DNA of 64,000 nucleotides from Streptomyces scopuliridis RB72 (GCF_000718095.1 NZ_JOEI01000019.1:62001-126000); one strand, 5' to 3'; positions 1 through 8,600 are shown, counted from the stretch's first letter. The notes: a model not told the origin generated them from the letters alone. A program made the numbers and translations.

Positions 1-1593
1 GGCATGGGCATGGTGTGGCGCGCCCGTGACCTGGCGCTCCACCGTGAGGTGGCGCTCAAGGAGGTACGGCCCCCCGATCCGGCCATGCTCGCGGCAGATC
101 CGGCGGCCGCCAGGACGCTCCGCGAGCGGGTGCTGCGGGAGGCACGCGCGCTGGCCAGGATCGACCATCCGAACGTGGTCACGATCCATCACATCGTGGA
201 CGCGGCCGAGGTGGCCCATCCCTGGATCGTCATGGAGCTGGTGCCGGGAGCGTCGCTTCAGGAGCGGCTCGCGCACGGCCCGTTGACCCCGGGCGACACC
301 GCCGGGATCGGACGCGGTGTGCTGGCGGCGCTGCGCGCGGCGCACGCGGCCGGGATCCATCACCGGGATGTGAAGCCCGCCAATGTCCTGCTGCGCGCCG
401 ACGGACGACCGGTCCTCACGGACTTCGGTATCGCGGCGCTGCGCGAGTCCACGGCGCTGACCGCGACCGGTGAACTCATCGGCTCCCCCGACTACATCGC
501 CCCCGAGCGCATCCGCGGCGACGAGGGCAACCCCGCCTCCGATCTGTGGTCGCTGGGCATGCTGATGTATGTCGCGGTCGAGGGCCGGCATCCGCTGCGA
601 CGGGCGACCACGCTCGCCACGCTCGCGGCGGTGCTCGACGAGGAGATACCGCCCCCCGTCCAGGCAGGTCCGCTCGCCCCCGTACTGGTGGCGCTGCTGA
701 ACCGGGACACGGGCGCCCGGCCGGACGCGGCCGAACTGGACCGGATGCTCGGGTCCGTTACGGAGGCCGAGGGGCCGGGACGGCCGGAGCATGGCGGCCG
801 ACAGGGCGGCTTCGCGGCCGGAACGGTGGACACCGTGACGCTCGCCCACCGGTCGCCGTCGCCGCTCGTGCCACCGCCGCTCGTACCGGCCGTGCCCGTG
901 CCGGCCGGGAGGCGGCGCATCGGGCGCGGGATGCCGGTCGCCGTCGCCGTCGCAGGAGCCGGCCTCGCCGGTGTGCTGCTCTGGACGCTGGTGCCGTGGC
1001 CCGGGGACTCCGCCGCCGACGGGGCCTCCCCCGGCGGCGACCGGACCGTGACCGGCGCCCCCGAGCCCTCCGCCCCGCTGCGGACCCCGTCCTCGGCCCC
1101 GACCCCGTCGGCGTCGGCGTCGTCTCGCGAGAAGTCCCCTGGCTCCCTTCTCTCGCCGTCGGCCATCAGGAGCGTGATCGCCGGGCTGAAACCCGTGATG
1201 GGCGGTACGGATGTCAACAGGTTCGTCGTGTACGACGATTACGCCTCCGCCGAGGCCCCGGTCCCGGACGACAAGCGGCTCTACGACACGTTCCAGTACC
1301 GGGACGGCGAGGCCACCCGGCAGGGCGCGGGCGGCACGCTCACCGCCGGCAAGCGGACGGTGGACCTCACCTCGTTCGACTGGGACGCGCTTCCCGGTCT
1401 GCTCCGGACCGCCGAGAAGGACCTCGATGTCGACAAACCGACAAGCCGCTATGTGATCGTGGACCCCGCGTGGGTCTTCGCCGACGATCAGCCCGTTCTG
1501 CTCGTCTACGTGGTGGACGACTACGGCGCCGCTTACCTGGCCGCGAGCAGATCCGGCAAGGTGCTGGACTCCGTTCCCCGGAACGGTGGTTGA
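1..1593 (+). CDS. Transmembrane serine/threonine protein kinase, 5' end outside the window
   Basis: Hanks-type kinase that phosphorylates Ser/Thr on target proteins, anchored in the cytoplasmic membrane. The reading frame is open from base 1 and the glycine-rich loop is already under way at the first codons, so the N-terminus lies upstream; residues here count from the ATG at 4. Seen: the ATP lysine in EVALKEV (19), the catalytic loop HRDVKPAN (about 120-127), DFG (about 140-142) and the APE motif soon after. A Pro/Ala-rich linker leads to one membrane helix (about 314-335), then a Ser/Pro/Thr-rich stretch and an extracellular domain of about 140 residues I do not recognise. It is not a PASTA domain, so a PknB-type wall sensor is unlikely. 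The extracellular part may sense an external signal (inference). Confidence 0.93.
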   Translation, partial: GMGMVWRARDLALHREVALKEVRPPDPAMLAADPAAARTLRERVLREARALARIDHPNVVTIHHIVDAAEVAHPWIVMELVPGASLQERLAHGPLTPGDTAGIGRGVLAALRAAHAAGIHHRDVKPANVLLRADGRPVLTDFGIAALRESTALTATGELIGSPDYIAPERIRGDEGNPASDLWSLGMLMYVAVEGRHPLRRATTLATLAAVLDEEIPPPVQAGPLAPVLVALLNRDTGARPDAAELDRMLGSVTEAEGPGRPEHGGRQGGFAAGTVDTVTLAHRSPSPLVPPPLVPAVPVPAGRRRIGRGMPVAVAVAGAGLAGVLLWTLVPWPGDSAADGASPGGDRTVTGAPEPSAPLRTPSSAPTPSASASSREKSPGSLLSPSAIRSVIAGLKPVMGGTDVNRFVVYDDYASAEAPVPDDKRLYDTFQYRDGEATRQGAGGTLTAGKRTVDLTSFDWDALPGLLRTAEKDLDVDKPTSRYVIVDPAWVFADDQPVLLVYVVDDYGAAYLAASRSGKVLDSVPRNGG

Positions 1594-1765
1594 CGCGCCG
1601 TCGGAGATGGCGATCCCGTGATCGAATCTCGCCGGGACAGTACAACCACCACGGCCGTTCGCGTGTCATCTCAGGCGAGCGGCACAGCACGACCAATGCT
1701 GGACGAACCGCCGTCCGGCGCTGTGCCACTCTCGCCACCGATCGACCGAAACGGGGAAACCGTCC

Positions 1766-2305
1766 ATGCGTATCCGTCCTGCCCTCGTCGCCCCGGCGGC
1801 CGCCGCCCTCACCGTGCTCCTGCTCGCCACCGGCGCCACGGCCGCCGTCCCCGCGCCTGACGAGGTCTTCGCGCCCGCGGCCCTCGCCACCTGCCGCGAA
1901 AGCGTGGTCGAGGTCACCGCGACAGCGTCCGGCGCGGTCAACCAGGTCCGTATCGGCGTCACCAACAAGAGTGGCCGCGCCTGCGTGGTGGACCGTATCC
2001 CGACCATCACTTTCGGGGACCTGGACGGAGCGGCCCAGCCCGTGCCGCCGGTGGAGAGCGCGCCGTACAGGCTCGCCGCCGGAGGGACCGCGTACGCCGC
2101 GGTGCGCACCATCGACCCGGCCGCCGAGGACTCCCGTACGGTCGCGTATCTGACGGTCGCGGGCGACCCCTCGCACTACGGCGCACGGTTCGACGCCGCC
2201 TCCCTGGGATCGCCCGCGGGCATCCCCGTGTGGGAGCCGGTCACGACGCTCTGGCAGCCCACCCGCGCCAAGGCGGACGCCGCTCTGGCCGCCGCCCGGC
2301 GCTGA
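1766..2305 (+). CDS. Secreted DUF4232-like protein
   Basis: A 179-residue exported protein. Residues 1-28 form a Sec signal peptide with a clear hydrophobic core and an Ala-rich cleavage region. The mature part has two cysteines (about 43 and 73) placed as in DUF4232 proteins, where they probably form a disulfide, and an immunoglobulin-like strand pattern with motifs such as RIGVTNKSGRAC. DUF4232 proteins are common small secreted or lipid-anchored proteins in actinomycetes with no established function. The gene stands alone, 172 bases after the kinase. The family call is by pattern; the signal peptide is clear. Confidence 0.8.
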   Translation: MRIRPALVAPAAAALTVLLLATGATAAVPAPDEVFAPAALATCRESVVEVTATASGAVNQVRIGVTNKSGRACVVDRIPTITFGDLDGAAQPVPPVESAPYRLAAGGTAYAAVRTIDPAAEDSRTVAYLTVAGDPSHYGARFDAASLGSPAGIPVWEPVTTLWQPTRAKADAALAAARR

Positions 2306-2412
2306 GTTGTGCCGGGGGTCCACGTGCCCGCGGGCCCCCGGGACCGCTGCCCGCGGCGGGGAAGTGGTGCCGGGCCTGGCAGAGTAGGGGCATCGAACGG
2401 GGGCAGTAGGCA

Positions 2413-3243
2413 GTGACAGCAGAGAGTGACAGCAGTCGGGGCGAGGGTGGAGTGAGCGGTGTGGAGCGGGACAAGATTGATTCACAGACGGTGGCCGGAG
2501 CTCCCTGCTGGGTGACGCTGCTCTCCCGTGAACTGCCCGCCGCTCAGGCCTTCTACGGCGATGTGCTGGGCTGGACCTACCGGCCGGCGGGGCTGGGGGA
2601 CGACTTCTGTGTCGCCCTTTCCGACGGGATGCCGGTCGCGGGCATCGGCGCGCTGGCGGCCTCACTTCAGGTCGCCGTCTCCTGGACGCCGTACTTCGCG
2701 GTGGCCGATGTGGACAAGGCCGCGGCCCGGATCAGGGAGCGCGGTGCGACCGTCGCGGTGGGGCCGCTGGCCTTCCACTCGGGCCGGGCGGCGCTGGCCA
2801 CGGACCCCGACGGCGCGGCGTTCGGCATCTGGGAGGGCGCGGTGCGCTCCGACTGGACCGTGGGGCGCGGCAGCGCCCCGGCCTGGCTGGAGTTGCGCAC
2901 CCGCGACACCGATGACGCGGCCAGGTTCTACAGCCAGGTCCTCGGCTGGGCGCCGGAGACCGAGGGCGGTTTCACGCTCGTCCGCGAACACGATCACGCG
3001 GTGCTGCGGCAGGACGAGCACGTGGTCGCCAAGATCCGCGGCGGCGGCGTACAGGCCACGTCCGACCCGCGGATCCGGCCGCGCTGGCATGTGTATTTCC
3101 GGGTGCCGGAGGTGTCAGGTTCGGTGGCGGCGGCGCTCAACGGCGGAGGCGCGCTGCTCTCGCCGCCGGACGCGTCGCCGGCCCCGGTGGAGGCGACGCT
3201 GCGCGATCCGGACGGCGCGCTGTTCACCGTGACGTCGCGCTGA
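2413..3243 (+). CDS. VOC-family protein with two glyoxalase-like domains
   Basis: Cytoplasmic protein of 276 residues with two vicinal-oxygen-chelate domains in tandem. The first (about 20-145) starts WVTLLSRELPAAQAFYGDVLGW and the second (about 155-274) starts WLELRTRDTDDAARFYSQVLGW; both show the conserved pattern of an aromatic strand followed by the FY..VLGW helix. Streptomyces relatives are usually annotated as glyoxalase or hydroxylase, but the substrate is not known, and the scattered acidic and His metal ligands cannot be assigned safely by eye. The chosen start is the GTG at 2413; GTG codons at 2452 and 2461 are alternatives. Downstream lies a convergent zinc-finger gene. Confidence 0.85.
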   Translation: MTAESDSSRGEGGVSGVERDKIDSQTVAGAPCWVTLLSRELPAAQAFYGDVLGWTYRPAGLGDDFCVALSDGMPVAGIGALAASLQVAVSWTPYFAVADVDKAAARIRERGATVAVGPLAFHSGRAALATDPDGAAFGIWEGAVRSDWTVGRGSAPAWLELRTRDTDDAARFYSQVLGWAPETEGGFTLVREHDHAVLRQDEHVVAKIRGGGVQATSDPRIRPRWHVYFRVPEVSGSVAAALNGGGALLSPPDASPAPVEATLRDPDGALFTVTSR

Positions 3244-3302
3244 CGCGCGGGCCGACGTCCCGTTGAGCCCGGTTCGGCTCAGTCGTCGGCTCAGTCCTCC
3301 GG

Positions 3303-3620
3303 TCAGGCCGGCCGTACCGGCGGTACGCCCTCCACCTCGAAGACGACCTCGTCCTCGTAACACCACCACCAGCCCTCACCCGGCTCGTACGAGCGGATGA
3401 GCGGGTGCCCGGAGGCGTTGTGGTGCGCGGTCGCGTGCTTGTTCTTGGAGGAGTCGCAGCAGCCGATGTGGCCGCAGCTCTGGCACTCCCGCAGATGCAC
3501 CCAGGTGTCGCCCATGGCCACACACTCGGTACACGTGTCCGGGCTGTCCGGAGTCACCGGCTGCACATCCGCGAGATGACCGCAGATGAACCCGCTCACG
3601 CGCTCTCCGCCGTTCGTCAT
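3303..3620 (-). CDS. UBP-type zinc-finger protein
   Basis: A 105-residue protein that is almost entirely a zf-UBP domain: FICGHL near the N-terminus, then CTEC, the CQSCGHIGCC knuckle, and HATAHHNASGHP, ending in an acidic strand region (WWWCYEDEVVFEVEG). In eukaryotes this fold binds the free C-terminus of ubiquitin; stand-alone bacterial copies are frequent in Streptomyces and their partner is unknown. All expected Cys/His ligands appear present. The ATG at 3620 is chosen because the domain starts just after it; an in-frame start at 3665 would add 15 residues with no domain match. It is transcribed towards the VOC gene. Confidence 0.88.
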   Translation of the reverse strand: MTNGGERVSGFICGHLADVQPVTPDSPDTCTECVAMGDTWVHLRECQSCGHIGCCDSSKNKHATAHHNASGHPLIRSYEPGEGWWWCYEDEVVFEVEGVPPVRPA

Positions 3621-3831
3621 CACGCCGCCGCCCGTCCGACCGCACAGGTCACTCGCACAGGTCACTTCGAGTCAGTCGCCCTTTTTTCACCGTACGACCG
3701 GTCCCCCGCCACCGCCAGCAGGACGGGAACCGGGGCCGCACCCGGCGGCGTCTTGACAGCCGTCCGGCACCGGAGAAGCCTGGACATTCGGTGCTCGCCG
3801 GGGGGCGGGCGGGGGGAAACGGGGCAGCAGG

Positions 3832-4785
3832 GTGAGTGACCTACGCACGCGCATTTCGGGACGGGCCACGACCGCGGGTGTGGTCCTGGCACTGGCGCTG
3901 CCGCTGACCGCGTGCGGCTCGGGGGGTGACAGCGGCGGCGGTTCCGGGTCCCCGGCGGCGGTCAGCACTCCCACGCCGAGTCCTACGCCGACCGTCGACC
4001 CCGCCGCGTACCGCGGTGCGCTGGACACCACGCTCGGCCCGCTCGACAAGGCCCTGCGCGCGGTCGACCGCGCGAGCGAGGGCCGTGCCCTGGAGCGGGC
4101 GCTCGGTACGGCCTCCACCGCGGCCGCCACCGCCGCCGGCGGGCTGGAGACGGCCGACACCCCTGATGACGCCGTGACCGGCAACGCCACTCTCGCCGCC
4201 TCGCTGCGCGATCTGAGTCGGAGCCTGGCCGACGCGGGGGCGGGCGAGGGACGCTGTGCCACCTCACCGCGCGTCGAACTGGGCTCGGCGGACGGCCCCC
4301 GGCGCGTCAGGGAAGCGAGCACCACGCTCACCGGCCTCGGCTACCCCGTACGGCTGAAGCTGCCCCGCACCGAGAAGCCGCAGCACCGCCGGCTCGGCAA
4401 CGGCGCCTTCGTGAAGGACGCCCGGTCGGGCGGGCTGGGCCGGCTGACCGTCAAGAACGGCACGGACTCCGACGCGGTGGTCTCCCTGACCCGTGGCAAG
4501 AAGACCGCGTTCACGGTGTACATACGCAAGGGCGCCAGTACGACGGTGCGCCGCGTCGGCGACGGCTCGTACACCGTCTACTTCACCTCGGGCTCGGACT
4601 GGAACTCCTCGAAGAAGTCCTTCACCAGGGACTGCGCCTTCGAGAAGTTCGACGACACGGCGGACTTCAGAACTGTGCAGGTCAGCGGGGGTACGCAGTA
4701 CACCGTGCTGACCTTCTCGCTGGCCAAGACAATCGGCGGCAACGCCACCACCAGCGAGGTCCCCGAGAGCGAGTTCCCGTCCTGA
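3832..4785 (+). CDS. Lipoprotein of unknown function
   Basis: A 317-residue protein with a signal peptide and lipobox LPLTAC (cysteine at 28), followed by a Gly/Ser/Pro linker, so it should be lipid-anchored on the outer face of the membrane. Residues about 55-160 look helical and Ala/Asp-rich. The C-terminal part (about 185-300) is beta-rich: a conserved-looking GLGRLTVKNGTDSDAVVSL strand pair followed by YIRKGAS and YTVYFTSGSDWN, a pattern common to small surface domains of Streptomyces lipoproteins. I do not recognise a named family. The start is GTG at 3832. It ends 31 bases before the convergent deacetylase gene. Confidence 0.8.
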   Translation: MSDLRTRISGRATTAGVVLALALPLTACGSGGDSGGGSGSPAAVSTPTPSPTPTVDPAAYRGALDTTLGPLDKALRAVDRASEGRALERALGTASTAAATAAGGLETADTPDDAVTGNATLAASLRDLSRSLADAGAGEGRCATSPRVELGSADGPRRVREASTTLTGLGYPVRLKLPRTEKPQHRRLGNGAFVKDARSGGLGRLTVKNGTDSDAVVSLTRGKKTAFTVYIRKGASTTVRRVGDGSYTVYFTSGSDWNSSKKSFTRDCAFEKFDDTADFRTVQVSGGTQYTVLTFSLAKTIGGNATTSEVPESEFPS

Positions 4786-4816
4786 GCCCCTTGCCGCCCG
4801 GCGCGCGCCCGCGCGG

Positions 4817-5590
4817 TCAGGGCTTGTAGACCTTCCCCGGCTCGGCGTGTCCCGGCGCCAGCAGCTGGGGAACCGTGACGAACGTGTAGCCGCGCTTCTT
4901 CAGCTCCTCGATGATCCCGGGGACGGCGGGCACGGTCCCGTCGTAGATGTCGTGCAGCAGGATGATGCCGTCGCGGTCCGCCTGGTCGAGGATGCGCTTC
5001 TTGATGAGCTCGGAGTCCGTCGTCGAGTAGTCCTTGGCGGTGGCGCTCCACATGATCTGCGCGAGGCCGAGCTCGCGGCTCACCTTCGCGACCTCGTCGT
5101 CGGTACGGCCCTGCGGCGGACGCATCAGGGTGGGCTTGTGGCCGGTGATCTCCGCTATGGCGTCCTGTGTACGCGCGAGTTCCTGGCGTACGGAGTCGGG
5201 GTCCTGGTCCGAGAGGATCTTGTGCGACCAGGTGTGGTTGGCCACCTCATGGCCCTCGGCCGCGATACGGCGCACGAGGTCGGGGTGCTTGACGACGTGG
5301 TTCTCGCCGAGCAGGAAGAAGGTCGCGGGGACCTTCTCCTTCTTGAGGATGTCGAGCAGCCCGGGGGTGTGCTCGGACGGTCCCGCGTCGAAGGTCAGGG
5401 CTATACAACGCTCCTTCGCGCAGTCGACCGCACCGGCCGCGACCTTCGCCCCGTTCTTGGCGTCGCCTCTGGCGTCGGCGGGCGAGTCGGCGTCGTACGC
5501 GGAGCAGCCGCTCAGCACCAGGGCGAGCGAGGCGACCGCCGCCAGGGCGCCCGCCGCCCTCAGGCCGAGTGACGAAGTGTTTTTTGGCAT
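4817..5590 (-). CDS. NodB-type polysaccharide deacetylase lipoprotein
   Basis: Probable peptidoglycan or chitooligosaccharide N-deacetylase, lipid-anchored outside the cell. It has a signal peptide with lipobox LVLSGC (cysteine 29). The five NodB motifs can be followed: TFDAGP (catalytic region; the second Asp of the usual TFDDGP is Ala, as in many actinobacterial members), the metal motif ANHTWSH, MRPPQGR, a Trp-containing segment IMWSATAKDYS, and ILLHDI near the C-terminus. At 257 residues it has the usual length for a single NodB domain. The ribosome site GAGGGA precedes the ATG at 5590. The substrate (wall GlcNAc, MurNAc or exopolysaccharide) cannot be read from sequence. Confidence 0.92.
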   Translation of the reverse strand: MPKNTSSLGLRAAGALAAVASLALVLSGCSAYDADSPADARGDAKNGAKVAAGAVDCAKERCIALTFDAGPSEHTPGLLDILKKEKVPATFFLLGENHVVKHPDLVRRIAAEGHEVANHTWSHKILSDQDPDSVRQELARTQDAIAEITGHKPTLMRPPQGRTDDEVAKVSRELGLAQIMWSATAKDYSTTDSELIKKRILDQADRDGIILLHDIYDGTVPAVPGIIEELKKRGYTFVTVPQLLAPGHAEPGKVYKP

Positions 5591-6099
5591 GACAAATCCC
5601 TCTTGCGATGGCTGAGTGACCCGTGAGAGACAGAGGGCTTCAGTCGCGCAGCACTGAGCCCCACACCGGGCCCGGGTGGGAGCCGGCGCGCGGAACGGCG
5701 CGCCGGATGACGTCGGTTCGGCCGCGGCCCGGAGGCCCGGCGAGCCGGCTATGCCATGCGGAACAGGCCGAACACGCCGAACACGCGACGTACACGACGG
5801 AACGCCGACGCGGACAGCGGGCAGGGCGGAGCAGGGTGCAGCGACCCGGACAGGGCATGGCCGAATGACATACCCGCACTATACATAGCGCGTATACACG
5901 CAGTGCATAGTGGGGCTCCCCTCACTCCCGGATGTTTGGTGAAGGTGCTCGCACCACGTACGACCTGCGTCAACGCGCCCCGGCCCGGCATTCCGTACGG
6001 CATTCAACATGGCGCGTACGGATCCCCGTCACCACGCCTTCATCCCAGCAATCGAACATCTGACCCGCTGGGCATCACAGGCATCGGCGAGGAGCAGCA
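5591..6099. other. Gene-free divergent intergenic region
   Basis: 509 bases between the divergent deacetylase and PHP-protein genes. I see no convincing coding sequence. The first 260 bases are GC-rich; an AT-richer island at 5878-5911 holds the operator-like inverted repeat listed separately. A GAGGAG ribosome site lies just before the PHP start at 6100. Confidence 0.6.
5878..5911. promoter_or_regulatory. Operator-like nested inverted repeat
   Basis: The ends ACTAT and ATAGT are inverted 34 bases apart; inside, CTATACA and TGCATAG form an imperfect outer pair, and GCG-TATACA-CGC forms an inner pair. The hexamer TATACA occurs twice (5880 and 5893), 13 bases apart, and either copy could serve as a -10 box. 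In a region this GC-rich the AT-rich block stands out. Regulator unknown; a GntR or TetR protein would fit the symmetry. Confidence 0.4.
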
Positions 6100-7818
6100 A
6101 TGGGCCACGGCCATCACCACCCGCACGACCACGCACACGACCACACGCACCACCATCAGGCCGACACCGGCCCCCTGCCCCCGGCGCTCGACGCCGACGT
6201 GCCGGACAGTGAGCTGTCGCCCAGCCAGCTGTCCCGCCGCTCGATGCTGCGCCGCGCCGGTCTGCTCGGCGCGGGCCTGGCCGGGGCGGGCGTGCTGGGC
6301 GGGGCCACCGCCGCCGCCGCGCAGTCGGTCGCTTCCGGCGGCTCGGCCGGCCGGGGCAAGAGCGACGGCTTCCTCTGGCTGGCGGGCGACCACCACATCC
6401 ACACCCAGTACAGCAGCGACGGCAAGTACCGCGTCGTCGACCAGGTGCGCCAGGGCACGGCGCACGGTCTCGACTGGATGGTCATCACCGACCACGGCAG
6501 CGCGGCGCACGCCAAGATCGGTGTGGAGAAGGTCAACCCGGACATCAAGGAAGCCCGCGAGACCTACAAGGACCAGCTCGTCTTCCAGGGCCTGGAGTGG
6601 AACATCCCGGGCGCCGAGCACGCCACGGTCTTCGTCCACCCGGGCCGCAACGAGGTGGAGGTGCTGAAGAAGTTCGAGACCGACTACGACGGCAGCCTGC
6701 ACCCCAGCTCCTCCAACGCCACCAATGAGGCGCTGGCCGTCTCCGGGCTCCAGTTCCTCGCCGACCAGGTGCGCCGGCGCAAGGTCGACGACGCCGTGAT
6801 GCTCGCCAACCACCCGGCCCGCAACGGCATCGACTCGCCCCACGAGATCCGCGGCTGGCGCGACGCCACCTCGGCCGACCACCCCATCGCCATCGGCATG
6901 GAGGGCGCCCCCGGCCACCAGGCGGCCGGTCTGCCGAAGCCGTACGGCAGCGGCGGTGGCCGCGGTTACTACGAGAACGGGCCCAACGCCAACTCCTTCG
7001 CCGCGTACCCGCCGGAGAGCTACCGCACCTGGGGCGGCTTCGACTGGATGACCTCCACGGTCGGCGGTCTCTGGGACAGCCTGCTGGCCGAGGGCAAGCC
7101 GTGGTGGATCACCGCCAACTCGGACTCGCACAGCGTGTACGCCGAGCCCTCCGTCATCGGGCCCGACGACAACTTCAACGCGAACGGCAAGCACTCCGAC
7201 CCCGTCTACGGAACCGGCCTCGACCTCGGCAAGGGCGACTACTGGCCGGGCCACTACAGCCGTACGCATGTCGGCGCGGACCGGTTCTCGTACGCGGCGG
7301 TCATGGACGGTATGCGGGCCGGCCGGATCTGGGTCGACCACGGCGGTCTGATCAGCGGTCTGGACGCCCGGGTCAAGGGCGGCGGCCGCTGGGCCACGCT
7401 CGGCGGCGCGCTGCACGTCAAGCGGGGTACGGACGTGGAGCTGTCCATCGACATCGCGCTGGCCAACGGCGCCAACTGGGCGCAGTTCGTGCCGAAGCTG
7501 GCGCGGGTCGATGTCATCCAGGGCGACGTCACGGGCCACGTCCACGACAAGGACACCTTCACCGCGCCGACCGCCAGGGTCGCGAAGTCCTTCGAGGTCA
7601 ACAAGTCGACGGGCACCGTCCGGCTGACGTACAAGCTGGGCCGGGTCTCCGGGCCGCTCTACGTCCGGCTGCGCGGCACGGATGGCAACCGCACCGCCGT
7701 GGGGCCGAACGGCGCGGCCGTCGACCCCGTGGGCCCCGCGCTGGACGTGGTCGGCGACGCCGACCCGTGGAAGGACCTGTGGTTCTACTCGAACCCCATC
7801 TGGGTGCTTCCGTCCTGA
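6100..7818 (+). CDS. Tat-exported PHP-domain phosphoesterase with His-rich leader
   Basis: A 572-residue secreted metal-dependent phosphoesterase-like protein. A twin-arginine signal (LSRRSMLRRAGLLGAG) is preceded by an unusual 20-residue histidine-rich stretch (11 His in residues 3-19). The PHP motifs follow from about residue 95: DHHIHTQYSSDG, VITDHGS, GLEWNIPG with a downstream His, and NSDSHSVY near residue 345, consistent with a multi-metal site. The C-terminal 150 residues are beta-rich, ending WKDLWFYSNPIWV as in Streptomyces PHP/CehA-like proteins. Folding before Tat export fits a metalloenzyme. Substrate unknown; a phosphodiester or phosphonate is possible. GAGGAG sits before the ATG, and a hairpin terminator follows. 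Confidence 0.88.
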   Translation: MGHGHHHPHDHAHDHTHHHQADTGPLPPALDADVPDSELSPSQLSRRSMLRRAGLLGAGLAGAGVLGGATAAAAQSVASGGSAGRGKSDGFLWLAGDHHIHTQYSSDGKYRVVDQVRQGTAHGLDWMVITDHGSAAHAKIGVEKVNPDIKEARETYKDQLVFQGLEWNIPGAEHATVFVHPGRNEVEVLKKFETDYDGSLHPSSSNATNEALAVSGLQFLADQVRRRKVDDAVMLANHPARNGIDSPHEIRGWRDATSADHPIAIGMEGAPGHQAAGLPKPYGSGGGRGYYENGPNANSFAAYPPESYRTWGGFDWMTSTVGGLWDSLLAEGKPWWITANSDSHSVYAEPSVIGPDDNFNANGKHSDPVYGTGLDLGKGDYWPGHYSRTHVGADRFSYAAVMDGMRAGRIWVDHGGLISGLDARVKGGGRWATLGGALHVKRGTDVELSIDIALANGANWAQFVPKLARVDVIQGDVTGHVHDKDTFTAPTARVAKSFEVNKSTGTVRLTYKLGRVSGPLYVRLRGTDGNRTAVGPNGAAVDPVGPALDVVGDADPWKDLWFYSNPIWVLPS

Positions 7819-7838
7819 TCGCACGCCCCGGGAACAAT

Positions 7839-7854
7839 CGGCGGGGGCCCGCCG
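7839..7854 (+). terminator. Hairpin terminator after the PHP gene
   Basis: CGGCGGG and CCCGCCG pair perfectly (7 bp) around a GG loop, 20 bases after the stop codon, followed by TTGG. It separates the PHP gene from the small-RNA candidate downstream. Confidence 0.55.
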
Positions 7855-7876
7855 TTGGACCTGGTGAGGGTGTGGA

Positions 7877-7905
7877 TGGAACTGAGTCCCCGGGCCCCAT
7901 ATAAG
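7877..7905 (+). promoter_or_regulatory. Promoter of the small-RNA candidate
   Basis: A -10 box TATAAG (7900-7905, five of six consensus bases) lies 17 bases after a -35-like TGGAAC (7877-7882). The predicted start near 7912 coincides with the first base of the RNA's first stem. Confidence 0.55.
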
Positions 7906-7911
7906 AATTGC

Positions 7912-8030
7912 CCATGGGGAAGATCGTTCGGCTGAAGCCCCATGGAGCCCATCGCCGCGAGGCGACCGCCATCCATGCTCTCCCTTTTGACGACCCCGAC
8001 CGGCGTCCCCCGTCCGGTCGGGGTCTTCTG
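7912..8030 (+). ncRNA. Candidate small structured RNA with intrinsic terminator
   Basis: About 119 nt with its own promoter and three hairpins. Stem 1: CCATGGGG (7912-7919) with CCCCATGG (7938-7945), perfect, 18-nt loop. Stem 2: CGCC-GCGA-GGCG (7953-7964), closed by a GNRA tetraloop. Stem 3: GACCCCGACCGG (7992-8003) with CCGGTCGGGGTC (8014-8025), perfect 12 bp, followed by TTCTGTC as an intrinsic terminator. An in-frame reading from 7908 exists but has no family character. It may be the homologue of a known Streptomyces sRNA such as scr5239, which I cannot confirm from memory, or a leader of the gene at 8118. Confidence 0.6.
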
Positions 8031-8117
8031 TCGGTCCAGGCATATGAGGGGTCCAGGCACATGAGGGGGCCGGGCACGGGCCGGTCGGGGAACAGGGCGG
8101 AAGGGACGGCGGCGGGG

Positions 8118-8600
8118 ATGGCGAGCGGAGACGAGGGGACGGAGCGGCCCGGCGGCTTCGAGGCGGCCACGGGCGACGGCCCGGTGTGCGGTACGACGCC
8201 CCAGGCACGGGCGGCCGAAGTCCTGGTCGCGTTCGAGGGGTTGCTCCAGATCAGACGACTGACGAACACCGGGACCGGTGATCCGGCGGCGGTTCCCGCG
8301 CAGTGGGAGCGGCGGCGGCCGGTGCGCGCCGTCGCGCTCGCGCTGGAGGCCGCCGGTCTGCCGGCGTCCGCGGTGGACGACGCGGGGCAGCGCGTCGCGA
8401 CGGGGTATCGCGTACACGCGGCCGAGCCGCCCGCCGCCGTACGGGTGGAGTGGCTCGGCCCGCACGGCGGCGGGGCCGCCCAGGACGAGGAGCGGGCCCT
8501 GACCGAGTGCGCCGGCGTACTGACGCGCCTGGGGTGGGAGGCCCTGCTCTACCGGGGGCCGCGCCGACGGCGCTTCCTGGAGGTCGAACCGGCCTCCTGA
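8118..8600 (+). CDS. Hypothetical protein
   Basis: A 160-residue protein with no recognised family. The N-terminal 35 residues look disordered (Gly/Glu/Thr). Residues about 38-110 contain two helices (AAEVLVAFEGLLQIRRL and VRAVALALEAAGLPASAV), and the C-terminus forms a compact alpha/beta unit (RVEWLGP, ECAGVLTRLGWEALLYRGPRRRRFLEVEP). No signal peptide or membrane segment. The ATG at 8118 is chosen because upstream in-frame ATGs at 7908 and 8061 would place coding sequence over the RNA hairpins; it lacks a strong ribosome site, so the start is uncertain. The third-position GC pattern supports real coding. Confidence 0.65.
   Translation: MASGDEGTERPGGFEAATGDGPVCGTTPQARAAEVLVAFEGLLQIRRLTNTGTGDPAAVPAQWERRRPVRAVALALEAAGLPASAVDDAGQRVATGYRVHAAEPPAAVRVEWLGPHGGGAAQDEERALTECAGVLTRLGWEALLYRGPRRRRFLEVEPAS

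Noticed and set aside
7908..8117. N-terminal extension of the hypothetical gene over the RNA hairpins
   Set aside because: Codon pattern and the perfect stems argue for RNA structure rather than protein; a later ATG at 8118 fits.
6040..8208. A long minus-strand open frame opposite the PHP gene
   Set aside because: Frame is a shadow of the PHP gene with Arg/Gly/Val-rich composition and no motif; it also runs through the RNA hairpins.
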